64,000 nt of DNA from Cylindrotheca closterium (GCA_933822405.4 CAKOGP040001869.1:640816-704815); one strand, 5' to 3'; positions 22,201-32,157 are shown, numbered from the stretch's first letter. Translations and numbers: made by a program. The notes: a model not told the origin generated them from the sequence alone.

Positions 22201-22317
22201 TCGATTGATTTCCGATGGATTGGAAATATCGGACATCGGTGAAATGATGCGGAATTGGTCTCCATCTTTGGCCCAGTCTTCTGGGGGTTGCAATGGTTTG
22301 GAAGTTTCGCTTCCCAT
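19285..22317 (-). CDS. Large disordered protein, possibly N-myristoylated, 1010 aa
   Basis: A single uninterrupted frame from the ATG at 22317. It begins MGSETSK, a reasonable myristoylation site. A strongly basic Lys-rich patch near residues 100-122 (KKGFKKMIKKSKKVMAG) could bind membranes or nucleic acid. Most of the rest is Ser/Lys/Gln/Asp-rich and low in hydrophobics, with Ser/Arg runs (SRSSRSSRSSY) and an acidic DDADDDDD tract near 880, and no globular domain I can name. There are many Ser-Pro and Arg-x-x-Ser sites. The length and intact frame argue that it is a real gene. A membrane-tethered scaffold is one possibility. Confidence 0.7.
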   Translation of the reverse strand: MGSETSKPLQPPEDWAKDGDQFRIISPMSDISNPSEINRVYNGVPRSEANITDPNRRVSKTVTRALASSNPNSDIPAPSAFYFPKKDTERRSRHFNGKNGKENKKGFKKMIKKSKKVMAGCFVSENDARANRNEAVNLQPIDINKIRRAKQTKSQELVIKQKLSNIEEEASNNSSSQNSKPAPKENFSATEIALHQEDVYFDRLSGGPNGEVHASPYVQNSAVRDVAPMLDDGFQRDATHLFDTIIKEGEDSMSQLDKSQHSKKSSQSRKSTSSKQSSESGSNLAENKSHVGLLSNENYEVLHRRQSRDPTISSNNERSEDESSPMSYGARQKKVDNVQSAFRIPGEPLMQVAKLGRQPRTSSGSRSSRSSRSSYTRENNVSKLESLFRPVLPALSADDATASSFDPYQIKVTESAPSQLEGNSRLDIQTGLGGNPNQLALLSPSMLSIDSQGKSPAAVKVLLSEQAVHNGDFLFTDYGPQRDIRKTRSDRESAVGSISTAGARSRLTNRSAKAAAVPSKASSAYATDSNYEYMKSDPIVHFTKSAQPTTVTIPTIETKMSDLSDFADLSVKDTSRETRVSFENSIPEEGDFNSPEEGNVRWAYTTADGKSRVTPYVKGMDTSQVTKSPFVRYQAAKEKWESQEVNDDQFAEFLKPSKTQSRDEEVAVIPEEQLQEEGLRETMSFDTEPRWSFGGNSDNQNKPTAFKPSQSPANRFGNRSSFGAIKERPIKSPKAIKTKRKGAGGVVTARIESIDRKVIENRRFKKKLNHAKKTSNPRRFQVVNTSYVRTQKLNGYAPTKVDLEKLNLVGGVKFNKVPEYGEDDLSSCQSSIYMEEKKLDTKSIFNLYPHDEFSPSHTDEELEYEDDADDDDDTRASTAASTVLQTRRSIQPRASESSYSTSGSGLSQVKKQVFDNNRFSLLSTSDSTTMSSIIGKENQTYRPFRHAPNSVNPSKQKLVTLPANLQVQRNQGPQKWRSLAAAAHEKDSAMQGLADWKKKRSNRNLAGSAN

Positions 22318-22701
22318 GATGAAAGTTCAGTTGCAGATATTGATGAAGACCTCTAGCAGCACGGATAGCCAGGGGCGTTTGGTTTGTGTATGGCTGAGAG
22401 GGAGATTTTACTCTGGTTTTGTGATCCGTTTTTGGATATTGCGAGCGACCGTTGTTGATGGGATATTGTGATGCGATAAATTTACGCCAAACGTTCAACT
22501 GGCTTGTGCGCAAGACTCCTTTAGTCGTGAGTTAGTCCATTGAATCGAATATCCTCATCGATTTCCATCCAATAGAACAGCAAAATGATGTCGAAAGATA
22601 GTGCTGACAATCCCATACCTACAGTCCTCCACAAGAGAAACCATCAGTTTCAAGGCCGCGAAAGTGAAAGTTGCTATTGCTTCAGTTGAGGATTTTCTTC
22701 A
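22318..22701. other. Divergent promoter region
   Basis: 384 bases between the starts of the disordered-protein gene (minus) and the chlorophyllase-like gene (plus). It must hold both promoters. No clear motif seen. Confidence 0.45.
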
Positions 22702-23532
22702 ATGATTCTATGGACCCGTCGGGAGGCTGCCTTGGCCATTGGAGCCCTGGTCTCATTTTCTGGATCCAATGACGTACTTTTGCAAGTCGAGACCGAAAAG
22801 ACTGCCCTCCTTCTGGGTGGATTTTTGCTTCCATCAACTGCTTATGAAGCCTTCCAAGAGCCCCTAGCCAAGCTTGGATATTCTGTCGATATCCTTGCCT
22901 ACAATGAACTTCTCCAAAAGAACGATGCTTCATCTTCAGAGCATATACCGATTGAAGCTCTTTCCAAATCGCCGAGTCTTTTGCTAGGACACTCCAAAGG
23001 AGCCAAAACTATCGCAGAATGGATGCCCTATTGGACAACTGAGAGCTCAATAAATTCAAAAAGCCACAACACCAAGCCCACCTCGGCTCGTCACGATTCG
23101 GTCCCAGCGGTAGTTTTGATTGAACCGGTAGATGTGGTTCCGCCTGGTGCTCCATCCTACAGCGTTCTGGAAGAGGATTGGTCCTCAAACCTGAGATCTA
23201 TTAGTCAGATTCCAACCCTAATTGTGGCTGCATCCTATACACATACTAGCTCCAGGTACGGAAAGGCCAAGAACCTTTGCGCTCCGCCTGGCCGGGATGC
23301 CAGGGCATTTTACGAAATGGCCATGGAGGCCCGAGTGCGATACCCCAAAGCTGCAGCTCCTTTGAAGTATGTCGAATTCGAAACCTTGGGTCATAACGAC
23401 GTCGTAGTTACTTCCAGTCAATCAGCATCCATTGGAGGATGTGGCAATGGACCGGATCGAGCCAAAGGGGCGCAGCGTGTCACGGAATGTATTGTCGATT
23501 GGCTAACCCACCTTGATGCTGCGGATATTTGA
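22702..23532 (+). CDS. Alpha/beta hydrolase, chlorophyllase-like, with twin-Arg leader
   Basis: 276 residues from the ATG at 22702; an in-frame TGA lies four codons upstream, so this is the only start unless an upstream exon exists. The core shows the alpha/beta-hydrolase nucleophile elbow LLLGHSKGAKTIAEW (GHSKG with the catalytic Ser), an Asp-bearing loop VLIEPVDVVPPG, and a late HND that may supply the catalytic His. GHS(R/K)GG-type elbows and the DPVD-like loop are typical of chlorophyllases, which cleave phytol from chlorophyll. The leader MILWTRREAALAIGALV has a twin arginine before a hydrophobic run, as in Tat signals for the thylakoid lumen, but no preceding plastid signal is seen. Hydrolase is secure; substrate is inference. 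Confidence 0.7.
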   Translation: MILWTRREAALAIGALVSFSGSNDVLLQVETEKTALLLGGFLLPSTAYEAFQEPLAKLGYSVDILAYNELLQKNDASSSEHIPIEALSKSPSLLLGHSKGAKTIAEWMPYWTTESSINSKSHNTKPTSARHDSVPAVVLIEPVDVVPPGAPSYSVLEEDWSSNLRSISQIPTLIVAASYTHTSSRYGKAKNLCAPPGRDARAFYEMAMEARVRYPKAAAPLKYVEFETLGHNDVVVTSSQSASIGGCGNGPDRAKGAQRVTECIVDWLTHLDAADI

Positions 23533-24043
23533 AAGGTGCCAATGAGAATGGTGCATCGCTTTGAAGGATGGATTGAAATAGTAGCTTCAAGGGCTGAGGT
23601 CAAAGGTACGTCCGGCAAGTTGCGCTGGTACACTGAAATCAGATTACAATCCTGTTATCAACTACATCGCGCGTCAGTGCTGATTTTGCTGATTTTGCTG
23701 CTGCTGCTGCTTCATGAGAAACGAAGGAGAACTCGGTAACAATCTTGCAAGATAGAAGGCAAAGATCTCGCTTTCAGTTTCACAGGTCGGAATAAAATCT
23801 GATTCTGAAACACAGGTTCTCTCTTCTGACTGAACATCTATGTAAAGATTCATTGACTGTTACCATAACCCACTTATAATTCACTTTTATGGACACCATC
23901 GCCGTTCGAAAAAGGCAACGAGGGTAGCGCTGACTATACCACTGAGCGGTCCAATCATTCTGTTGACTGTTTGCTGACGAGCTGCTACCATTTGATCGCA
24001 ACCAATCAAAAAATTGTTCTTTTACTTCTAAGTTTTCTTTCCC
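23533..24043. other. Intergenic region between convergent genes
   Basis: 3' flanks of the hydrolase gene and the tail-anchored protein gene, with a short (ctg)n-like run near 23690-23710. No gene seen. Confidence 0.4.
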
Positions 24044-24580
24044 TCATCGTGTAAGAGCAATGATAATGCCAATGATTCCTCCAATCACAACGACAAAGAC
24101 GCCCAAACCAATCATCCGTTGTTTTTGCCTTTTTTGTTTTCGTTCCAGTTTAGCCATTAGTGTCAAAGTTTCAATGTCCATTCTAGACTTTCTCACGGTC
24201 ATTTCCCGTTTCAGGGCAGCAAGTTCTGAAGAACCATCACTGCTACTGGAGCTTGATGCAGATCCGAAAGATGCACGTTTTGTTTTTTCCTCCTCTTGAG
24301 AATTGCCCGTTTCAATATCCTTGGAGTCTGCTTGTTTCTTGTCAGCCAGTGGTTGCTCATATGCCTTGTATTTCTTTTCTTCCTCTTCTTCCTCTTTCTT
24401 GTGATCTTCTTGTTCCTTGGAATCTTCTTCTACAGTCTGTACCCAAACCTTTTCGCTTGAATGAGATGCAGGTGAAAAGTGTCCATTTACAGCAGCGTCC
24501 GTACTTGCCGTGGTCTCGTTTGTGGGAGGCGGTGGAGTAGCAGCAGTCCCTTCCTCTGTAGGTTTCTCGCCCTCTGACAT
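24044..24580 (-). CDS. Acidic tail-anchored membrane protein, 178 aa
   Basis: Intronless from the ATG at 24580. The first ~110 residues are disordered, Pro/Thr-rich then Glu/Lys-rich (EEEEEEKKYKAYEQ) and end in a Ser run. Residues ~118-155 form a coiled-coil-like helix (ELAALKREMTVRKSRMDI, LTLMAKLERKQKRQKQ), followed directly by one membrane segment of ~20 residues (IGLGVFVVVIGGIIGIIIAL) and only two further residues. This is the layout of a tail-anchored protein, such as a SNARE-like or organelle adaptor, but no SNARE zero-layer residue can be assigned. Function unknown. Confidence 0.65.
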   Translation of the reverse strand: MSEGEKPTEEGTAATPPPPTNETTASTDAAVNGHFSPASHSSEKVWVQTVEEDSKEQEDHKKEEEEEEKKYKAYEQPLADKKQADSKDIETGNSQEEEKTKRASFGSASSSSSSDGSSELAALKREMTVRKSRMDIETLTLMAKLERKQKRQKQRMIGLGVFVVVIGGIIGIIIALTR

Positions 24581-24962
24581 TATGAATGATATGAATTGAT
24601 GAGCTGTGGGGTTGGTGGATTCCTTTCACAGGATGTTGAATGGGTGGAACTCTTGATGATATCAGAACAGCAGGACTTCGAGTTCTCAACAAAAAGACCG
24701 CGCTTGCATTTGACATGAGATGAGGTCATTCATGGAGTCGAAGTAGTCCTCAACCGGAAAATGAAGGCGGAATTTCGAAACACGCTGAAGAATGAAACCC
24801 CCACTGAATCCAAACTATGCTTTCTTTCCTCTACGAAGACAGCACGTTGCCCTTTTCTCAAACGGATGAGGAGGACACACAATGTTCACCTGCATAGTTT
24901 CTGCAGAGAGTAATCCTTTCCTTTCCATCCAATTTGCTTCTTAGTATTTGACGACGATCATT
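24581..24962. other. Divergent intergenic region
   Basis: 5' flanks of the tail-anchored protein gene (minus) and the BTB gene (plus). No distinct element recognised. Confidence 0.4.
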
Positions 24963-25634
24963 ATGAAGAATGGTGAGAAAGCAGAAACAACTATAAAGTT
25001 CAATGTTGGAGGAAAGCTATATGAGGTTTCCAAGTCCTTGTTGCAGCGTTTTCCGAATACCCTATTGACTCGGAATGCTTGGGTAGACGCAAGTTCTACA
25101 AATCCTACCGCAAGTCCTATTTTCATTGACCGTGATCCCGATCGTTTCGCCTATTGTCTTGACTACATGCGAGATGGTGGACGATTGTATCTACCAGAGA
25201 CAATTGCGAAATCTTCGATTCTACAAGACCTCCACTTTCTCGGTTTTGATGATATTGATGAATCTTTGATCGATGACCAAGCGGCGAGGAAAGGCTCGTG
25301 TGCTCGACACAACGACATGGTTTTGACAACTCACCATAATGTTGCCACTATGCAACAGGAACTTGAGAATTTCAAGATGAAACTCCGCCTCGAAAAGATT
25401 GCATTGATTTGCTTTCGGAAAAGCATGGAAAGTATTGAAAATGAGGTGACGGTGCAATCCCCGTGGATCTACCGTGGCGAGGAAGTTGAAAATCCAATTT
25501 CGTCTGATATTGAGGGAGCCGAGTATTTCTGTGAATGCTGTGACAAGCTTGGAATGGATGTTGTGGAATGCCACCTTGGTTTTGTTCGGTTCCGAAAGCA
25601 TACAGCTTGCGCCGCTCGTCTAGCAGCAGTGTAA
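24963..25634 (+). CDS. T1/BTB (KCTD-type) domain protein
   Basis: The first ATG is at 24963 (MKNGEKAET), giving 223 residues. Residues ~12-95 are a T1-type BTB domain: IKFNVGGKLYEVSKSLL, a turn with FIDRDPDRFAYCLDYMRDG and the closing LQDLHFLGFDD helix. T1/BTB domains tetramerise or pentamerise and commonly serve as cullin-3 adaptors in ubiquitin ligation; there is no channel segment here, so it is not a potassium channel. The remainder is a helical region and a Cys-rich end (EYFCECCDKLGMDVVECHLG) with no known domain. The BTB call is firm; the partner is unknown. Confidence 0.85.
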   Translation: MKNGEKAETTIKFNVGGKLYEVSKSLLQRFPNTLLTRNAWVDASSTNPTASPIFIDRDPDRFAYCLDYMRDGGRLYLPETIAKSSILQDLHFLGFDDIDESLIDDQAARKGSCARHNDMVLTTHHNVATMQQELENFKMKLRLEKIALICFRKSMESIENEVTVQSPWIYRGEEVENPISSDIEGAEYFCECCDKLGMDVVECHLGFVRFRKHTACAARLAAV

Positions 25635-26052
25635 GGTTCTTGGTCCTCAACATAGGAGATCATCACAAAGCAATACCTCCTTTCAACGTTATCTCAACAA
25701 GTTCTAGAACATTTAAAATCTATATTCTGCTATCGGTACGGTTAGAACATGCAGGACCTACTATTTACTGTATGTCCATCTTCTTGTTTCTTTTGGACTC
25801 GTCACAATTTTCAAACAGACCGTCCGTCAACAGTGTGTCACATCAGACCACCCAATTCAACCACTTTGTGTAGAATCCTCAGTACATAGTCCGTAAGTCA
25901 GACCGTTTGGATGGCGGATCCAAGAAATCAAAATTTGAGCTTCACAGCAAAAGCATCCACCGTTTGAATCATCCATCTCAAATCGTCGGCAGGAAAGACG
26001 CTTTGTAGACAAGAAGATAGCTTGATTTGCACCCTGTAACGACAAACAGAGA
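25635..26052. other. Intergenic region
   Basis: 3' flank of the BTB gene and 5' flank of the nucleoporin gene. No coding or RNA feature supported. Confidence 0.4.
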
Positions 26053-29000
26053 ATGACCACGTCTCCCGATAACAGAGGCACAGCAGCGTCAGCCGAAACA
26101 CCTGGATGGGGAAAGGGTTTGTTTGGAAGAGTGTTTAGCACTGCCAAAAAGCAAAGACCCGTAGACGATGGTACCAACGCTACGGGACCATCACCTTCTC
26201 CACATCGACGAGACGTGGTCACTCTAGCGTTGCCCAGTGAATCCAATGTGATCAGCAGTCCTACAAGGGCAGAGACGGCAGCCGCTGCTGGTGAAGCAAG
26301 CAACAACTATGACTCTAGCGGTTTCTTTTCGCCTCAAGCAGCAACTCCTGGAACCTCTTCCAACATCACTTCAGTGGCCACGATGACCATGAAATCCCCT
26401 TGGAAGAACCCATCTTTCAACGGGGATGTTTCCTTCTCAACCGGTAATTTGAAACCTGCTCCAAACGGGACTCTAGCCAATGGCAGAGGCTTGCAAACGA
26501 ATGGAAATCGAAACGACAAGCGACGTAACCGTTACAAACCCTCTATCTTTCTCACGAAAAACAAGAATCGAAAGATTAATTCAGCAACGGCAATGGAGCT
26601 CTTGAAACAATCTGAGAGATTATTTAAACCTACCAAAACGCATGCACGCCAATTACAAAATTACGATGTAACACTGAAACCTGGAAAGCGTATGCTAGGA
26701 GAACATCAACGGGCGTCGCGATTACCACCGCTCTCTGCAAAAGTCGGAGAAAAACACACTGCCGAAGAGCCGGAAACTCAGCCACAAGCCAAACGGCAAA
26801 AGAAGGTCATGTTTGATAATATGGACACTGACCCCCCGAAGGAATCTGCTGCTCTTCCATTTGGAACGCCAATGCAAAAGAAGAGTCTACCTCGAAAGAG
26901 TACTCCTTTCAAAGTAGTGAATTTGAAACCCCCAGCACCAACCTCTCCAGGAGCTTCCACACCTACGTCTACGCCAACTCAGTCTACTCCCATGATGGCG
27001 TCTCCACAAACTTCCAAATTGCCACCAAAGCCAATCATTCAACGTATGGTGGAGGCTCCTTTCACTGAATGGGCTTCGCCGGAAGAAATGACACCACTGG
27101 GTCCCCCCATCACTACTAGTAGGATGCGCTTTCGGTCCGATCTTGGCTTTCGCGAGAAGGGTCCTGGGAATAGTACGAGTCAATTAGTGTCACGTACGTC
27201 GTTTGTACCAAAGAAGGAGCCACCAAAGAAGAAAGAGGAGGCAGAGGAGAAGGATCCTACATCACAAAGTTCTCCTACTGATGATAAAGCTGGTAGTGAA
27301 CCAGATGAAAAGAAATCGAGGCTATCCTTGGGCGAATTGTTTGGCGGTATGAACGATAAGAAATGGAAGTGCCAAGCTTGTTACGTCCAAAATGATAATG
27401 CAGTGCATGCATGCGTATCATGCGAAACTGTTCGGCCTGGGAGTGAAGGCAAGCAGCAGGCATCCAAGGATGCGGCGAAGTCATCAGTCTCGATTGGTTC
27501 GGGTGGCTTTACGTTTGGTGCTCCTGCCACCAAGACTGACGATGGAAAATCGTCTACACCATCTACCGGTTTTGCCTTTGGTGGTGGAGCGTTTGGTGGT
27601 TCCGCACCTGCGGCTGCTGCCCCTGCCCCAGCAGGTTCTGGAGGATTTTCCTTTGGAGCACCTTCTCCTGCAGGGTCTAGTGCCACGGGTGGATTCGTCT
27701 TTGGAGCACCGGCACCAGCCGCATCAGACAAGAAGGATGATGACTCAAATCCGAAACCATCTTCTGGTTTTTCCTTTGGAGCTCCAGCAACCAAAAGCGA
27801 TGACAAGCCAGCAGCAACTAATGGCTTTTCGTTTGGTGCCAAACCAGCAGAAGACTCCAAATCGGACGACGACAAGAAGAAGGCTCCGAGTACGAGTAAT
27901 GGCTTTAACTTTACCCCAGCTCCAGCCACCGATGCGGCGAAACCTGCCGAGAAGAAGACAACTTTTAGCTTTTCATCCACCCCAAAGTCGGCCAAGCCAG
28001 GCTTTTCCTTTGGAGCACCGACTCCGGCTCCCAAGACATTAGGAAAGAAAGAAGCAGAGGAGGACGACGAAGAAGGTGAGATCGAAGAACCCAAGTCAGC
28101 CAAGAGAAGTCGTAATATCAATGCCTCGTCCTCAGACGACAAGTCAGCGGAATCCAAGCCATTTTCGTTTGGTGGGGCCCCTGCTGCCACCGAGAGTAGC
28201 ACCAAACCTTCGTTTGGCCTTGGTGGATCGTCATCCAGCTCTGCTCCAGCCTTTGGTGGGTCATCATCTGGTGCGTCATCATCTGGTGGTATGCCATCCA
28301 CTCCAGCAACTACAACTCCCACGCCAGCACCAACACAATTCAGCTTTACAAGCACACCTGCTCCGGCATCTTCTACGGAACCAGCAGCTGCGGCCCCTTT
28401 CTCTTTTGGAGCTGCCAGTAACAGCACCTCGCCACCTCTGCCAGCTTTACCAGCTCCAGGTGACGATAAGAAAGACAGTACACAGTCCTTTGCCTTTGGT
28501 AGTGTGAAGTCAAAACGAGGACGAGACGACGAGAGTGAAGAACCGAAACCAAAGATTCCTTTTGGATCTTCTACTGCGAATGCCCCAACGCCTTCCTTTA
28601 GCTTTGGAGGCACCTCAAGTACACCAGCGGCTCCGGCGGCTCCTGCCTTTGGATCCACTCCAGCTCCAGCTGATAGTTCGAGCACAGCCACTGCTTCTGC
28701 TCCGGCTTTTGGCTTTGGATCCACACCGGCTCCAGCTCCTTCTGCCACAAGTACCACATCCTTCAAGTTTGGTGCTACTTCGGATAACTCTTCAACGCCA
28801 GCGTTTGGTGGAGATTCCAGTAGTTCCACTACTCCCAATCCATCTTTTGGTGCTTCAGCAGCAGCGACTTCGGCAGTCCCAATGTTTGGCAGCACACCTG
28901 CTCCAGCTGGCGGTGATGCTACTTCGACGACTCCAGCCTTTGGCAGCTCTACTCCTGCTGCTCCCTCGTTTGGAAGCACTCCAGCTGCCTCGACATCCGG

Positions 29001-29730
29001 TGCTCCTTTTGGCGGTAGTGCTCCAACAGCCCCATCCAATAATTCCTTCTCCTTCGGAGCCACACCAGCAGCACCTGCTCCTGGTGGCTTTGGATCTACA
29101 CCAGCACCAATGGCTCCTGGTGGCTTTGGATCTACTCCAGCACCACCTGCATTCGGGTTGGATGGGGCACCAGCTCCGTTTGGAAGCACACCAGCACTTG
29201 CACCATTTGGAGCACCTGCTCCTGGTGGCTTTGGGTCCACGCCAGCTACCGGTGGGTTCGGATCTACCCCAGCAGCACCTGCACCATTTGGGTCGGGACC
29301 AGCTCCGTTTGGAAGCACTCCAGCTCCAGCACCATTCGGTGCCACACCTGGTGGATTCGGAGCCACTCCAGCTCCCGCTCCCGGTGGGTTTGGATCAACT
29401 CCAGGCCAAGGGCAATTTGGTGCGCCAGCACCATTCGGCGCCCAAGCGCAATTTGGTGCTCCTGCTCCTGGGTCATTTGGCTCGGCTCCACAACCCTTTG
29501 GAAATAATCCAACCACACCTGCAGCGGGAGGTTTCGGAGGAGCAGCGCCATTTGGCGCTGGTGGCGGCGGCTTTGCAACCCCAGCGGCTCCTACAATGGG
29601 CATGGGCATGGGTGCAATGAACGGTGGCGGATTCAGCATAGGAACGGGCGGCGGCGGTGCTACCGGTAGTACTAGAAAAACACCGGGGAAAAGAAGAATT
29701 CTCAAAGCCAAACGTCCGGGGCGGGCATAA
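26053..29730 (+). CDS. FG-repeat nucleoporin with RanBP2-type zinc finger (Nup153/Nup1-like)
   Basis: One 3678-base exon encoding 1225 residues. The first ~430 residues are basic and Pro/Ser-rich with NLS-like patches. A RanBP2-type zinc finger lies at 437-460 (KWKCQACYVQ, Cys 440, 443, 454 and 457), a module that binds Ran-GDP in Nup153. From ~490 to ~1190 there are dozens of FG repeats, first of FSFGAP type, later of GGFGSTPAP type, in Ala/Pro/Ser/Thr-rich linkers. The very end (TRKTPGKRRILKAKRPGRA) is basic and may be an import signal or a binding site, as in Nup153 C-termini. It should sit in the nuclear pore basket. The identity as a nucleoporin is secure; the Nup153 assignment is inference. 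Confidence 0.92.
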   Translation: MTTSPDNRGTAASAETPGWGKGLFGRVFSTAKKQRPVDDGTNATGPSPSPHRRDVVTLALPSESNVISSPTRAETAAAAGEASNNYDSSGFFSPQAATPGTSSNITSVATMTMKSPWKNPSFNGDVSFSTGNLKPAPNGTLANGRGLQTNGNRNDKRRNRYKPSIFLTKNKNRKINSATAMELLKQSERLFKPTKTHARQLQNYDVTLKPGKRMLGEHQRASRLPPLSAKVGEKHTAEEPETQPQAKRQKKVMFDNMDTDPPKESAALPFGTPMQKKSLPRKSTPFKVVNLKPPAPTSPGASTPTSTPTQSTPMMASPQTSKLPPKPIIQRMVEAPFTEWASPEEMTPLGPPITTSRMRFRSDLGFREKGPGNSTSQLVSRTSFVPKKEPPKKKEEAEEKDPTSQSSPTDDKAGSEPDEKKSRLSLGELFGGMNDKKWKCQACYVQNDNAVHACVSCETVRPGSEGKQQASKDAAKSSVSIGSGGFTFGAPATKTDDGKSSTPSTGFAFGGGAFGGSAPAAAAPAPAGSGGFSFGAPSPAGSSATGGFVFGAPAPAASDKKDDDSNPKPSSGFSFGAPATKSDDKPAATNGFSFGAKPAEDSKSDDDKKKAPSTSNGFNFTPAPATDAAKPAEKKTTFSFSSTPKSAKPGFSFGAPTPAPKTLGKKEAEEDDEEGEIEEPKSAKRSRNINASSSDDKSAESKPFSFGGAPAATESSTKPSFGLGGSSSSSAPAFGGSSSGASSSGGMPSTPATTTPTPAPTQFSFTSTPAPASSTEPAAAAPFSFGAASNSTSPPLPALPAPGDDKKDSTQSFAFGSVKSKRGRDDESEEPKPKIPFGSSTANAPTPSFSFGGTSSTPAAPAAPAFGSTPAPADSSSTATASAPAFGFGSTPAPAPSATSTTSFKFGATSDNSSTPAFGGDSSSSTTPNPSFGASAAATSAVPMFGSTPAPAGGDATSTTPAFGSSTPAAPSFGSTPAASTSGAPFGGSAPTAPSNNSFSFGATPAAPAPGGFGSTPAPMAPGGFGSTPAPPAFGLDGAPAPFGSTPALAPFGAPAPGGFGSTPATGGFGSTPAAPAPFGSGPAPFGSTPAPAPFGATPGGFGATPAPAPGGFGSTPGQGQFGAPAPFGAQAQFGAPAPGSFGSAPQPFGNNPTTPAAGGFGGAAPFGAGGGGFATPAAPTMGMGMGAMNGGGFSIGTGGGGATGSTRKTPGKRRILKAKRPGRA

Positions 29731-29916
29731 TACATGCCATCGCTTTTGCTGCTATTCAATTCAATTAACACATTGTAATTCGCACGATTTCGCTCTGCTG
29801 CAACATCCTCTCATAATCCTTCACTCGCTAGTCCAAATATTTATGAGTAACATATTATTATTCTCCCCCTCACAAGTGCACTACGGTATTTTATGGATTT
29901 GGTTTGGGCCTAGTGC

Positions 29917-31656
29917 TTATTGTGAACTATTTATGCGACTCTTTTGCCCCTTCTTTGGCTTCACCTTAACTTCACCCACAGTCTTGGTTGGCGTCTTCTT
30001 TGGCTTCTTGGTGGACGACGACTTGTAAGAAAAGAAAAAGCGAAGAGGAGTAATCGCAATGAAAATTCTCAGTGGCAACAGAACAAGCCAAAGAATAAAT
30101 CGGAGGATGCTAAAAGTATGCGGAAGCAAAAGAGCAACAATCACAGCGATTTGTGCGCCTTGCAGGGTATCCTTGGGATTCTCGCAGGAAGCCTTCCAGG
30201 ATGGGGAAAGGTAGTCGTCAAATGCCTTCAAGTTGTTCTTCTTGGCCAATTTATCAGCGGCCTTGAAAGCTTTGTTACACGCAGTGGCGTACTTTCGGGC
30301 CAACTTGTTGAATTGCTTTTTGTATCCCTCTTTGAATTGTTCAATCTTGGGATCAATTTGGCTCTTGATCTCTTTGAGCTTGGGAAGGATCTCCTTTTCA
30401 TAAGCCTTGACAACCTTGGCGACCACAGGGCTGACATGTTTGTCGTAGTGTGGCTTGAGGTGCTTGTCATAATGGGGTTTGACGTTCTTTTGAAAAATCT
30501 CTTGTCCCTTGCTGGTGTAGACCTTGGTTTCTTCGAGGGCAATATAAGTCTTCTCTGTGGCCTTGCTGGCAAGACTGGCAGCTCCCTCGTAAGCGGTCCA
30601 GGTGAGTTCAGCACTCTTGTTGTAGGTCGCAGAACTAGCCCAGTAAATATCCTCCGTCATGTAAGTGTAGTTGCAGTACGTACGATTTTGGTGAGTAGCT
30701 CTCCACATGGCAAGTTCCTGTAGAGTGAAGATAGTAGTAGTGGTGAGAAACAATCAATTGAGTGGTGGGAGCGGCAGACAAGTCACCACGGAGTGACCTA
30801 AACTATTTCTTACCTCGTCCGATTCCTTAGCATCTTGTTCGGCCTTCTTGGCTTGCGCAATGGCATCCTTAATCTCTTGGTTCTTGGCCTTCAATTCGGC
30901 ATTGAGTGTTGCTTGTGCGGCCTTCGCTTGATTGGCAAGGGCATCGGCAGCTTGCTTTTCTTGTGCCACCATTTGCTCCTTCAAGTTGGCAATTTCTCCG
31001 GCATATTTATCTTCCACCTCTTTCAAAGCTGATGCCAAAGCAGTCTCAGCAGCTGTGGCAGTTTGTACAATCTTGGCTTCCAACTCTTGGATTCGGGCCA
31101 TTGAGCTCTCTTTGGAGGATTCGATTTGAGAATTCAAGGCAGCCACTTGATCAGCGTATGTGTTGGCCATGTTGGTGAGCTTATTTTCATAGTCTGTGAC
31201 CAACTCACCCTGAGTAGACTCCAAACCATCCATAATCGACTTGATCTTGGCATCCTTTTCTTGAATGGTCTCTTGCACTTTTCGCTCCAATTGTTGGTTC
31301 ACCTCTCTCATCTGCTCCAAAGACGTTTCCAAACCAGCGATTTGATCCAAAGCTTGTGTCTTTTGGTTCATCATTTCGTCACGTTCGGCTTTTGCGTTCA
31401 TCATTGCCTCATTGGCATTGACCAACGATTGGGCCATTTGCCCATCGCACGACTGAGCAGCCTTTATGGCTTTTTCCTGTTCTGCCGAGACAGTTTGTGT
31501 GACAGTTCCAGTAGCAGCATCGACATCCATGCTGACAGTGGGTTCTTCCGTCAATCTTCGGCGGTTGTCTCCATCCTTGTTTCCGTTCTTATTCCAAAAG
31601 GCAGCCTGAGTGTTGCTGGCCAACAATAGCAAACATAAAACGCTATTCCACTTCAT
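29917..31656 (-). CDS. Secretory coiled-coil protein with C-terminal membrane segment (2 exons)
   Basis: Exons 31656-30814 and 30717-29917 (intron 96 nt) join at DESDEELAMW to 547 residues. It has a clear signal peptide (WNSVLCLLLLASNTQA) and then a long heptad-type coiled coil (residues ~60-285, Ala/Glu/Gln/Lys-rich). Exon 2 adds a Tyr-rich part, a KPHYDKHLKPHYDKH repeat, another charged helix, then hydrophobic segments near 460-505 (AQIAVIVALLLPHTF, FILWLVLLPLRIFIAI) and a very basic tail (KKPKKTPTKTVGEVKVK). The topology suggests a lumenal coiled coil anchored in an endomembrane with a basic cytosolic end. No known family recognised. Confidence 0.7.
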
Positions 31657-32157
31657 TCTTCTTATCGATGGATTCTTATGATATTGTTGTCAAAGTGTAG
31701 CTGTGTGGTTTGGTGTTGGTGTTGGCGTTGGCGTTGGCGTTGGTGTTGAATTGCAACTAGAAAACTGCTATCCAAGCACAAAGTAAAGGATTCTTTCTAC
31801 GATGGATGGATGACCAACAGGATGAGTTTTGAGTGTTTCAATGTCCGATGATCAACGATCACCAATGATGATGGACTTCTCATCCCCCAGGGTGCGTAAC
31901 ACGTACGAATGCTTGCCCGCCGTAGAATTCTACTATACTGGACCCATTTGAATCAATCATCAATGTTGAATGTCGTCGTTCCACTTCATATTCCCCTCCC
32001 CCTAAAGGAATTCAAATTTGAAAACCATCCATCGGCTTTTTGTGTTTCCTTCGTCCTCCTTCCATTTTGCATTCCATGAAGAAGCACCTTGGTCGACTAT
32101 GGAGAATACAAACCACCAACGACGCTAACTCATAAGCAAGGAATAATACAAGTTAAC
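31657..32157. other. Divergent intergenic region with a GTTGG(C/T) hexamer repeat
   Basis: 500 bases between divergent starts. A hexamer repeat of gttggt/gttggc occupies about 31711-31748. Otherwise no feature recognised; the glycosyltransferase frame is open from 32089 but its earlier in-frame ATG gives a poorer topology. Confidence 0.5.

Noticed and set aside
27381..29771. A 796-residue minus-strand open frame opposite the FG-nucleoporin
   Set aside because: It is the complement of the Gly/Phe/Ala/Pro-rich repeat coding; its composition (Ala/Gly/Pro) is only what the repeats dictate, and the plus-strand product has clear domains.
32089..32157. Earlier ATG of the glycosyltransferase
   Set aside because: It adds 23 polar residues ahead of a normal Golgi-type cytosolic tail; the start at 32158 gives the usual short basic tail plus anchor. 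It cannot be excluded.
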